From NCBI GenBank assembly GCA_903842505.1, contig CAIMMI010000005.1, positions 1-52,042 of the forward strand: a DNA stretch of 52,042 nucleotides. The letters are read 5' to 3'. The first letter of the stretch is position 1, and every line of letters begins with the position of its first letter. The notes below the pieces were generated by a model that saw nothing but the letters and a program-made list of their open reading frames with translations, was not told the origin of the DNA and did no database searches. The position numbers and the translations under genes are program-made. Positions 36,177-44,048 of this stretch are shown here, piece by piece. The stretch comes from an uncultured Verrucomicrobiota bacterium (GTDB taxonomy: Bacteria > Verrucomicrobiota > Verrucomicrobiia > Limisphaerales > UBA9464).

Positions 36177-39100
36177 ATGTCCATTCACGTCGCCCTCCAC
36201 CACCGCACGCTCTACACCTACGACCGTCTTGTCGGTCACTCGCCGCATGTCGTCCGCCTGCGTCCGGCGCCCCATAGTCGCACTGCGATCCTGGCCTACT
36301 CCCTGAACATCCGGCCCGAAGAGCATTTCCTGAACTGGCAGCAGGATCCTTTTTCGAACTACCTCGCGCGGGTGGTCTTTCCGGGGAAGTCGAAAGAGTT
36401 GCTCGTGGAGGTCGACCTCGTGGCCGAGATGGCGGTCTATAATCCGTTCGACTTCTTTCTGGAAGACAGTGCTTCCGAGGCTCCGTTTGTTTACGACCCC
36501 ATCCTGAAAAAGGACCTCGCCCCGTTCCTCGTCTGGCCGGGCGCCGGCCCGAGGTTGCTGGCGCTGATCGACCGTTGGCGTTCGACGCGGATGCGCACGA
36601 TGGACTTCCTGGTGGCGGTCAACCGGTGCGTGAACGAAGAGGTCAAGTACCTCATTCGGCTCGAACCTGGCGTCCAGACCCCCGAGGAGACCCTCACGCT
36701 CAAGAGTGGTTCCTGCCGGGATTCGGCGTGGCTCCTGGTGCAGTTGCTCCGGGCACTCGGGTTCGCCGCCCGGTTCGTCTCCGGTTACCTCATCCAACTG
36801 AAGGCGGACGTGAAGTCCCTCGACGGCCCGAGCGGCAGTTCCGTTGACTTCACCGACCTCCACGCCTGGTGCGAAGTATACCTCCCTGGAGCAGGCTGGA
36901 TTGGCCTCGATCCGACGTCCGGGCTCCTCGCGGGCGAGGGGCACATCCCGCTTTCCTGCACGCCGGAACCTGCCAGCGCGGCGCCGGTTTCAGGTGCAGT
37001 CGACAAGTGCGAGTCGAAGTTGATCCATGAGATGTCGGTGACCCGCATCTTTGAATCGCCCCGCGTCACCAAGCCCTACACCGATGAGCAGTGGGAGCGG
37101 ATCGAGGTGTTGGGTCACCGGATCGACGACGAATTGGAGAAAGGCGATGTCCGGCTGACGATGGGCGGCGAGCCCACGTTCGTCTCGATCGACGACATGG
37201 AGGGCGCTGAGTGGAACACGGCAGCCGTGGGGCCCACCAAGCGAGGACTGTCCGGGGACCTCATCAAGCGGCTTCGTGCGAAGTTCGCTCCGGGCGGACT
37301 GCTTTTCTACGGGCAGGGGAAGTGGTATCCGGGCGAGTCCCTTCCGCGATGGGCTCTGGGCTGTTATTGGCGGAAGGACGGAGAACCCCTTTGGCACGAC
37401 GATTCCTTGATCGCGGACGAGCGACGGGATCTGGGCCATTCGGCGGTCGATGCCGAGCGTTTTGCCAAACGCTTCGCCGAGAACGCCGCCGTCGGGAACC
37501 GCTGGCTGATGCCCGGCTATGAGGATCTGTACTACTACCTGTGGCGAGAACGTCGCCTGCCGGTGAATGTGGATCCGCTCAAGTCGAACCTCGACGAACC
37601 CGAGGAGCGCGCGCGGATGACCCGGATCTTCACGCAGGGCCTCAAGAAGGTCATTGGCTTCGTCCTGCCCATCCGTCGCGGAGACTCCGGTTGGGAGAGT
37701 GGTCCGTGGTTCCTTCGGGATGATACCCTTTGGTTGATCCCCGGCGATTCCCCGATGGGCTATCGCCTGCCGCTGGATTCCCAGCCTTGGGTGGCGAAGG
37801 GCGACTATCCCTATGTTCACGCCATGGATCCGATGCAGCCCCGCTCCGGATTGCCGGGCAGTCGGGTGCCGATCCGGATGCTGCGACCCGGCGAAACCCT
37901 GACCGATCTCGCAGGACGGGAAGCTGCCGCCGCGGCCCGGGTGAAGGCGGGTCCTTCCGTCGTTGGAGCAGGACCCGGGGCCGCGAATTCTGCAGATCGG
38001 TTGCCCGGCCGTCAGGAATCTGCTTCATGGATTGTGCGGACCGCGATGTGTTTCGAACCGCGGGACGGTCGGATCCATGTGTTTTTCCCGCCGGTCGAAG
38101 AACTGGAGCACTACCTCGAACTCACGGCGCTCGTCGAGCAGACGGCCACGGACCTCGGAATTCCGGTGATCCTGGAGGGATCCCCGCCGCCGTTCGATCC
38201 CCGCCTCCATGTCCTCAAGGTGACGCCGGATCCCGGCGTGATCGAGGTGAACCTCCAACCCGCGCATTCCTGGAAGGAACTCGTCCACAATACCCAGACC
38301 GTCTACGACGAGGCGCACCTCTGTCGTCTGGGTACGGAGAAGTTCATGATCGATGGCCGCCATACCGGAACGGGCGGCGGCAACCACATCATCATCGGCG
38401 GCGCCACGCCCTCCGATTCACCGGTGCTCCGGCGGCCCGACCTGCTTCGGAGCCTGCTGGCCTACTGGCACAACCATCCGTCGCTCAGCTACCTGTTCAG
38501 CGGCCTGTTCATCGGGCCGACGAGCCAGCATCCGCGGGTGGATGAAGCGCGCAATGACGCCCTCTACGAACTGGAGTTGGCCTTCAAGCAGGTGCCTGAA
38601 AAGGGTTGGGTTGCCCCTTGGTTGGTCGATCGCCTGTTCCGCAACCTGCTGGTCGACGTCTCCGGCAATACCCATCGCGCGGAGTTCAGTATCGACAAAC
38701 TCTACTCCCCGGACAGTTCCACCGGGCGGTTGGGACTGGTGGAGATGCGCGGTTTCGAAATGCCCCCGCATGCCCGGATGAGCCTCGCGCAGCACCTGCT
38801 GTTGCGCTCGTTGGTCGCCCGGTTCTGGAAGCAGCCCTACACCCAGGATCTGGTCCGATGGGATACGTCGCTCCACGACCGGTTCCTGCTTCCCCACTTC
38901 GTCTGGGATGACCTGGCCGATGTGGTCGAGGACATGCAGGGGCACGGTTATCCGCTGGAGAGCGGATGGTTCACACCGCACTTCGAGTTCCGGTTCCCGT
39001 ACATCGGGGAATTCGTCCAACGCGGTGTGAAGGTCGAACTCCGGACAGCCCTGGAACCGTGGCACGTCCTGGGTGAGGAAGGGGCTTCCGGTGGTGCTGT

Positions 39101-39530
39101 CCGATACGTCGACAGTTCGCTTGAACGCGTCCAGGCAAAGGTTTCGGGACTCGTCGATGGACGTCACGTCCTCGCCTGTGCGGGGCGGCGGGTGCCGCTC
39201 CACCCGACCGGCGTGAAGGGCGAGTACGTCGCTGGCGTGCGCTTCCGGGCGTGGCAACCGGCTTCGTGCTTGCACCCGACGATCGGCGTGCATGCTCCGC
39301 TGACGTTCGATCTGGTGGACACCTGGAATTCACGCAGCCTTGGTGGCTGCACATACCACGTGGCGCACCCGGGCGGATTGAGTTACTCGACTTTCCCCGT
39401 GAACGCCTACGAGGCCGAAAGCCGGCGCCTGTCCCGTTTCTTCGCGCATGGGCATACGCCGGGCCGGTTGGCTCCGCCTCCGCTCGAGCCGAACGCCGAG
39501 TTCCCGTTGACGTTGGACCTGCGTCGCTGA
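36177..39530 (+). CDS. Transglutaminase-like protein fused to DUF2126 domain
   Basis: 1117 aa, long and complete. The N-terminal bacterial transglutaminase domain (1-85, SIHVALHHRTLYTYDR) is followed by a transglutaminase/protease-like core. Its triad is C180 (SGSCRDSAW), H229 (DLHAWCEVYLP) and D245 (GLDPTSG). From about 320 the DUF2126 part runs to the end, with GDVRLTMGGEPTFVSIDDM, HTGTGGGNHIIIGGATPSDS and LFIGPTSQHPRVDEARND. No signal peptide is seen. Related genes often sit with ATP-grasp and alpha-E (DUF403) proteins in peptide-modification clusters. Those partners are absent here. The substrate is unknown. Confidence 0.92.
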   Translation: MSIHVALHHRTLYTYDRLVGHSPHVVRLRPAPHSRTAILAYSLNIRPEEHFLNWQQDPFSNYLARVVFPGKSKELLVEVDLVAEMAVYNPFDFFLEDSASEAPFVYDPILKKDLAPFLVWPGAGPRLLALIDRWRSTRMRTMDFLVAVNRCVNEEVKYLIRLEPGVQTPEETLTLKSGSCRDSAWLLVQLLRALGFAARFVSGYLIQLKADVKSLDGPSGSSVDFTDLHAWCEVYLPGAGWIGLDPTSGLLAGEGHIPLSCTPEPASAAPVSGAVDKCESKLIHEMSVTRIFESPRVTKPYTDEQWERIEVLGHRIDDELEKGDVRLTMGGEPTFVSIDDMEGAEWNTAAVGPTKRGLSGDLIKRLRAKFAPGGLLFYGQGKWYPGESLPRWALGCYWRKDGEPLWHDDSLIADERRDLGHSAVDAERFAKRFAENAAVGNRWLMPGYEDLYYYLWRERRLPVNVDPLKSNLDEPEERARMTRIFTQGLKKVIGFVLPIRRGDSGWESGPWFLRDDTLWLIPGDSPMGYRLPLDSQPWVAKGDYPYVHAMDPMQPRSGLPGSRVPIRMLRPGETLTDLAGREAAAAARVKAGPSVVGAGPGAANSADRLPGRQESASWIVRTAMCFEPRDGRIHVFFPPVEELEHYLELTALVEQTATDLGIPVILEGSPPPFDPRLHVLKVTPDPGVIEVNLQPAHSWKELVHNTQTVYDEAHLCRLGTEKFMIDGRHTGTGGGNHIIIGGATPSDSPVLRRPDLLRSLLAYWHNHPSLSYLFSGLFIGPTSQHPRVDEARNDALYELELAFKQVPEKGWVAPWLVDRLFRNLLVDVSGNTHRAEFSIDKLYSPDSSTGRLGLVEMRGFEMPPHARMSLAQHLLLRSLVARFWKQPYTQDLVRWDTSLHDRFLLPHFVWDDLADVVEDMQGHGYPLESGWFTPHFEFRFPYIGEFVQRGVKVELRTALEPWHVLGEEGASGGAVRYVDSSLERVQAKVSGLVDGRHVLACAGRRVPLHPTGVKGEYVAGVRFRAWQPASCLHPTIGVHAPLTFDLVDTWNSRSLGGCTYHVAHPGGLSYSTFPVNAYEAESRRLSRFFAHGHTPGRLAPPPLEPNAEFPLTLDLRR

Positions 39531-39819
39531 CCGGGGCAGGGGCTCACGCAATCCGGGCGGGAAGGGGCGACGGGCTCCATCCCGGCCTCGGCATTGGGGG
39601 GCAGCCCGCTGGCACATCTTGACACTGCCCCAAAAGCGGTTGGGCGAGACTCCGTCGAGTCGCTTCAAAGATCGACGCTTTCAGGGACAAGATTGAAGCA
39701 GGCAAAAATCGGCTCGTGAGGACACTCGCCCCACCGTTCGGCACGGGGGGGATCCGCCCGCTGTCTGCCCGGCTGCACTTGCCCCTTTTCATGCTCGGAG
39801 GATGCGGCATGCTTTGCCC
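39531..39819. repeat. Intergenic region with a CGAGACTCCGTCGAG repeat copy
   Basis: GGGCGAGACTCCGTCGAG at 39642-39659 is the reverse complement of a motif present twice at 48506-48549. GACTC/GAGTC (39647-39660) forms a small hairpin here. Nothing else between the transglutaminase and rhodanese genes is recognisable. Confidence 0.7.
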
Positions 39820-40236
39820 ATGCGATTCCTGCGTCTGGGTTGGTGGATGGGCCTCGTCTTGCTGGGGATGTCGGTGGTCCGTGCGGATGACAGTGGGGTG
39901 CGTGCGGACAGCAAGCCGGCGTTCCAGAGCATCACGGTAAAGGAATTCGAGAAGCTGCGTGCTGGAACCAACGTCGTGATCCTCGACGTCCGCACCGAGA
40001 AGGAGTTCAAGGAAGGCCACATTCCGGGCGCGGTGCTCCTCGATGTGAACTCTGCGGGTTTCGACAAGGAGGCGGGCAAGCTCGACCGTTCGAAGGTTTA
40101 TCTCGTGCACTGCGCGGCGGGCGTTCGGAGCCTGAAAGCCTGCAACAGCATGCGGGGGCTTGAATTCACGAACCTTTATAACCTCCGCGGTGGGTACAAG
40201 GGCTGGGTTGCTGATGGCAACCAAGGCGTGAAGTAG
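39820..40236 (+). CDS. Periplasmic rhodanese-like sulfurtransferase
   Basis: 138 aa. A signal peptide (MRFLRLGWWMGLVLLGMSVVRA) precedes one rhodanese domain. It has ITVKEFEKL, the structural motif ILDVRTEKEFKEGHIPGA and the active-site loop C98-AAGVRS, closed by LRGGYKGW. The catalytic Cys is kept, so sulfur transfer from thiosulfate or persulfide is possible. The start at 39820 is favoured for the leader. An ATG at 39802 directly abuts a GGAGG and would add six residues. It is probably monocistronic, with a short hairpin after the stop. Confidence 0.88.
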   Translation: MRFLRLGWWMGLVLLGMSVVRADDSGVRADSKPAFQSITVKEFEKLRAGTNVVILDVRTEKEFKEGHIPGAVLLDVNSAGFDKEAGKLDRSKVYLVHCAAGVRSLKACNSMRGLEFTNLYNLRGGYKGWVADGNQGVK

Positions 40237-40243
40237 AGAGGGA

Positions 40244-40261
40244 CTGCGAAATACTTCGCAG
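40244..40261 (+). terminator. Hairpin after the rhodanese gene
   Basis: CTGCGAA (40244-40250) and TTCGCAG (40255-40261) pair perfectly around ATAC, seven bases after the stop codon. There is no T-run, so termination is uncertain. Confidence 0.4.
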
Positions 40262-40296
40262 AGGGATCCCGGCTGTCGTATTCTTGGCAGCCAGAG

Positions 40297-42510
40297 ATGC
40301 AAGCAACGTTGTTTTCGGAACTCGGCCTGTCTGCCGAGGTCCAGCGGGCGGTTCAGAAGCTCGGGTTCGAACAGGCCTCACCAATTCAGGCCGCCGCCAT
40401 TCCCGTACTCCTCGGAGGCCGGGATGTCGTTGGACAATCCCATACCGGCTCCGGCAAGACCGCGGCCTTCGCCATTCCGGCGATCGAGCGGCTCGACCTC
40501 AATGCGCCGGGACCGCAGGCCCTGATCCTGTGTCCGACGCGTGAGTTGGCGATGCAGGTGACCGAGGAGGTCCACAAGCTCGCTGCGTTCAAGCGCGGTG
40601 TGCGTGCGGTTCCCATCTACGGCGGTGCCAGCTATACGCGGCAATTTGCCGAGCTTCGCGGTGGTGCCCAGGTCGTTGTCGGTACCCCCGGCCGCCTCCT
40701 CGACCACATGCGTCGAGGCACGCTGAACCTGAAGAATATCCGCACCGTCATCCTCGATGAGGCCGACGAGATGCTGAACATGGGCTTCCGCGACGATATC
40801 GAGACCCTTCTCAAGGACAGCCCAGCCACCCGCCAGACCGTCCTGTTCTCCGCCACCGTGCCTCGCGCCATCGAGGAACTCATCGCCCGCTACACCAAGG
40901 ATGCAGCCCGCATCCGGATGGAGTCGCCGACGCTCACGGTTCCGACGGTTGAGCAGGTCTGCTTCGAAGTGGACCGCCGATGGAAGTTTGAGGCGTTGAC
41001 CCGGCTGATTGATCTTCACGACATCACCTTGGGAATCGTTTTCGCCAATACCCAACGTGACGTGGTCGACCTCGCCGACCATCTGGTTGCAGCCGGCTAT
41101 GGCGCCGAATCGATCCACGGCGGCATGCCCCAGAACGCTCGCGAACGCGTCATGCAGAAGTTCCGTCGGCGGCAGACCGAGTTGTTGGTCGCCACCGATG
41201 TCGCTGCCCGCGGCATCGACGTCGACGACATCCAGGCCGTCATCAACTTCGACCTTCCCTACGATCCCGAAGACTACGTCCATCGGATCGGGCGTACGGG
41301 CCGCGCGGGTCGGCATGGGCTCGCGCTGTCGCTCATGAGCGGCCGCGAGGTCTTCCTGGTGCGCGACATTGAGCGCCTGACCCGTCAGCGCTTGCGGCGG
41401 GGGCAGATTCCGACGATCGGCGAGATCGAAGATGCGAAGCAGAACCAATGTCTTCGGGATGTACGCGAGACGCTGAAGGCGGGTGATTTCCGGCATTATG
41501 ACCATTTGCTCGAGGTCCTGCTGGAGGAAGGCTTCGATTCACTCGACGTCGCCAGCGCGCTGATCCACCACCTGTTTGCCCGGGCCAAGGCCGCCCAGGC
41601 GTCCAACAAGGCCGAAAAGGCGGGCCAGGATCCGGACCGCGAGCGTCCGCAACGCCCTGTCGAGGAACGCCCGGCTCGTCCGGTCCGTAAGCCAGCACCG
41701 GCAACACCCCGTGCCCCGGTGGGTCCTCGCGTTGCAACGCCGGCGGCCGCAGGCAGTCGGCCCGCAGTGCCTGCCGTCGCTCCAGCTACGGCCATTGCCA
41801 GTGAAACACCGACTCCCACAGCGGGGGCGGAACAGATGACTGCCAGCGATTCGGCAACAGAGATTCCGGCGTCCCCCGCCGCAGAGACCGTTTCAGCGAG
41901 CGTTCCTGAGGGTGCATCGGCACCTGCCGTGGTGCCGGTTCCACGCCCGGCGTCGAGTCAACCTCCCCGGCCAGCGCCCGCCCCGCGGCCGGCCCGACCC
42001 ATGGCTCCCCGTCCTGACAACCGGTTTGGCGTTCCCCCCGACCGGATGGGCCGGCCAGAGCGTCCCATGCGCCCGGATCGGCCTGATCGCGGGGATCGCC
42101 CCCAGCGGCCGGAACGCCCGATGGGTGCCCCGATGGCACCCCGGCCGGAGCGACCGGTGCGTGAGCCCCGTCTTCCACAGACCCCGCGCCCGCCTGCCGC
42201 GCCCGCCGCGCCTGCCGGAGCTCCCAAGCCCGTACTGAGTCCCGAGGAATTGGCCGGTGGACGGCCCGAGGCCGTCAGCGAATACACACGGCTCTGGCTG
42301 AGTGTTGGCGAGGAGCATGGGGCCGACCAGAAGACCCTGCGTGATTTCATCCTCGGGACTACCGGGGAACCCGCCGAGAGCATCCGCCATGTGGATGTCC
42401 GTCCGCGCCATAGCTTCGCCGAAGTGCCGACGCTTCGTGCATCCGCCGTGCTCGGACAGTTGAAGCGCGCTCCGTTCGGGGATCAGCGCCTCAAGGTCAA
42501 GGTGGCCTGA
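40297..42510 (+). CDS. DEAD-box RNA helicase with long disordered linker and DbpA-like C-terminal domain
   Basis: 737 aa. The helicase core (1-380) has the Q motif FEQASPIQAAAIP, Walker A SHTGSGKT, PTRELAMQ, TPGRLLDH, DEAD, SAT, ATDVAARGIDVDD and HRIGRTGRAGR. An accessory helical part runs to about 435. A region of some 210 residues (437-646) is almost wholly Pro, Ala, Arg, Glu and Gly (for example RPMRPDRPDRGDRPQRPERP). The last 75 residues (LWLSVGEEHGADQKTLRDFI and onward) resemble the DbpA RNA-binding domain. CsdA/DeaD-like helicases act in ribosome assembly and cold adaptation. The linker is unusually long. Confidence 0.93.
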   Translation: MQATLFSELGLSAEVQRAVQKLGFEQASPIQAAAIPVLLGGRDVVGQSHTGSGKTAAFAIPAIERLDLNAPGPQALILCPTRELAMQVTEEVHKLAAFKRGVRAVPIYGGASYTRQFAELRGGAQVVVGTPGRLLDHMRRGTLNLKNIRTVILDEADEMLNMGFRDDIETLLKDSPATRQTVLFSATVPRAIEELIARYTKDAARIRMESPTLTVPTVEQVCFEVDRRWKFEALTRLIDLHDITLGIVFANTQRDVVDLADHLVAAGYGAESIHGGMPQNARERVMQKFRRRQTELLVATDVAARGIDVDDIQAVINFDLPYDPEDYVHRIGRTGRAGRHGLALSLMSGREVFLVRDIERLTRQRLRRGQIPTIGEIEDAKQNQCLRDVRETLKAGDFRHYDHLLEVLLEEGFDSLDVASALIHHLFARAKAAQASNKAEKAGQDPDRERPQRPVEERPARPVRKPAPATPRAPVGPRVATPAAAGSRPAVPAVAPATAIASETPTPTAGAEQMTASDSATEIPASPAAETVSASVPEGASAPAVVPVPRPASSQPPRPAPAPRPARPMAPRPDNRFGVPPDRMGRPERPMRPDRPDRGDRPQRPERPMGAPMAPRPERPVREPRLPQTPRPPAAPAAPAGAPKPVLSPEELAGGRPEAVSEYTRLWLSVGEEHGADQKTLRDFILGTTGEPAESIRHVDVRPRHSFAEVPTLRASAVLGQLKRAPFGDQRLKVKVA

Positions 42511-42565
42511 ACTTTTCCAGGGGGACCCCCAGCGGATGTCCGTCCCCACCGGATAAGGTTCGGGC

Positions 42566-42760
42566 ATGAACTTGAACCTGATTCGATGGATGTCGGCGGA
42601 CGCGGAACTGGAGACCCTGGCGATGTTTGGTGCCAGTCGGGTGGTGCGGTTGCGGAGTGGTCGCCTTGAGATCCGGGGCGGTGACCGATGCGACCGGGCT
42701 GCCGCGAAGGAGTGGACCTCGATCTTCTGCCATGAGGCTTTGCCTGGGCGGGAGGAATAG
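42566..42760 (+). CDS. Small uncharacterised protein
   Basis: 64 aa: an N-terminal segment MNLNLIRWMSADAELETLAMF, then VVRLRSGRLEIRGGDRCDR and KEWTSIFCHEALPG. The LEIRGG and WTSIFCHEAL elements look like a compact conserved fold rather than random coding, and I recall similar short proteins in related genomes. It has no membrane segment. It follows the helicase gene by 55 bp on the same strand. Function unknown. Confidence 0.6.
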   Translation: MNLNLIRWMSADAELETLAMFGASRVVRLRSGRLEIRGGDRCDRAAAKEWTSIFCHEALPGREE

Positions 42761-42773
42761 TCCTGGGATCGGT

Positions 42774-42928
42774 AGTTCAGCTATCCGCACATGGCGCCGA
42801 TTGCGCAGATGGACAGGCAGGGATGTCCGGATTCGAGCCCGGAACGGGGTTCACCTTGCAGGTGCGAGGCGAGCCCGGTTCGAGTCCCGGCTTGTCTGCG
42901 GCATCTGCGTAATCAGCGGATAGAACTG
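42774..42928. repeat. Imperfect palindromic intergenic element (type A, GCAGATG arms)
   Basis: Left arm features TATCCGC (42782-42788) and CGATTGCGCAGATG (42798-42811) are mirrored by CATCTGCGTAATCAG (42902-42916) and GCGGATAG (42916-42923). The centre holds two related blocks, CCGGATTCGAGCCCGG and CCCGGTTCGAGTCCCGG. The whole is about 155 bp and can fold into a long imperfect hairpin. It carries no gene and sits between the small protein and the HNH gene. Confidence 0.7.
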
Positions 42929-42969
42929 CCGGTTCATGGATTGGGTCGGGATTCGGAAGGATGATTGGG

Positions 42970-43608
42970 ATGGCTGCGAAGCGGACCATCAGCGGGTGGC
43001 GTGGGAAGCGACGATTCGTGTTCGTGCTCCTGCTCGCGCTGCTCAGCGTAGCGCTCTGGCGCTGGACGCCTTGGCCCGGGGCTTGGGAGTTGTCGCATCG
43101 GAGTCGACCCGAGGCGTTGCGTGCGCTGCCGGCCCGTGGTGCCAATCGCACGCTCAATGAACTCGTGTACTGGATGCATCGGGCGCATCTGGAAGGCCAT
43201 GACGTTACCAATGTGATCCATCTCGGCATCGGATGGAGTGGGACCGATGGTCGTCACCGGGTGTTGGTGGAAGCCTCGCTGCAGCGAAACTACGACATTG
43301 CCACCCGGCTTGGCCTGTTGACGCCTGACAACCTCGGCCGCCTGAGCCGTGGACGATCCGCCGTGGTCACGCTCGGGCCGTACCGGGGAGAATTGGCGGA
43401 AGTGGACCACATCGTGCCCTACAGCCTGGCACCCGAGGTCGGGAACGAAATCGCGAACCTCGAGCTGCTGCCGGCCTCGTTGAACCGGCGGAAATCCGAC
43501 CGGATCGGCCAGCGGCAGGTGGCCTACGCCGATGACTTCCGGGGAGCGGGCTTGATCACTCCGGCAACCCACGAGCGTATCCGGAATGCGGCGGCGGGCC
43601 GGCGGTGA
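42970..43608 (+). CDS. Membrane-anchored HNH-type endonuclease-like protein
   Basis: 212 aa from the ATG at 42970, which has GGAAGG nine bases upstream. An ATG at 42961 is too close to that site. After a basic start, one hydrophobic helix (FVFVLLLALLSVALW) acts as signal anchor. The C-terminal part has an HNH pattern: VDHIVPYSLAPEVGNEIANL with the DH pair, then LELLPASLNRRKSD with the later Asn and Lys. The usual zinc-binding CxxC pairs of many HNH enzymes are absent. The middle (RTLNELVYWMHRAHLEGHDV) is unassigned. An exported or periplasm-facing nuclease would fit, but the substrate is not known. No immunity gene is seen beside it. Confidence 0.78.
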   Translation: MAAKRTISGWRGKRRFVFVLLLALLSVALWRWTPWPGAWELSHRSRPEALRALPARGANRTLNELVYWMHRAHLEGHDVTNVIHLGIGWSGTDGRHRVLVEASLQRNYDIATRLGLLTPDNLGRLSRGRSAVVTLGPYRGELAEVDHIVPYSLAPEVGNEIANLELLPASLNRRKSDRIGQRQVAYADDFRGAGLITPATHERIRNAAAGRR

Positions 43609-44048
43609 ACCCGAAAACCGGGGCGTTGTCCGCAGATCGCGCAGAGGACGCAGATACGCACGCGGGTGAAGCCCGATGGGCTTGCACCCGCGATGTGAGA
43701 ACCATCCGGGCATTTCCGGCGGTTCATCTGCGCCATCGCCAAGGTCAGCGACGGGAGCCGGCCGCCAATGGTGCCCGTTCGCTGGACCGTCTCATTCGAC
43801 TGAATTCATGGGGACCTCAGGAGGGAATGAGCCCGGAAGCCAGTCCTGACACAGCGCTCCCGACGAGAAGAAGGACTCGGGGTTTTGGACAGGATGGACA
43901 GGATTGATCCTGGCTCTCCCCATGATCGGAACCATCCTGTAAAACCTGTTCATCCTGTCCGAGGAAGGCAGTGATGTTCCTGTCTCGGATAGATGGCTTC
44001 CGGGATGTCGAACCGGCGACCCACCCCGTGCGTTGGGAAGCCGTCCGA
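43609..44048. repeat. Repeat-rich intergenic region between convergent genes
   Basis: About 440 bp with no supported gene, lying between two convergent genes. Element 1 (43629-43740): CCGCAGATCGCGCAGAGGA on the left, GGTTCATCTGCGCCATCG on the right, and a central hairpin GCGGGTGAAGCCC/GGGCTTGCACCCGC (43662-43691) with a GAT loop and one bulge. Element 2 (43887-43960): GGACAGGATGGACAGGATT mirrored by AAACCTGTTCATCCTGTCC. The hairpins may act as bidirectional terminators. Confidence 0.75.

Noticed and set aside
42827-42895. tRNA-like words (GGTTCGAGTCCCGG, CACCTTGCAGGTG)
   Set aside because: The T-arm stem has a mismatch, and the anticodon stem and acceptor do not pair. The block is part of a palindromic repeat.
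43605-43907. 100-codon open frame in the repeat-rich gap
   Set aside because: It reads through two palindromic elements and has random composition.
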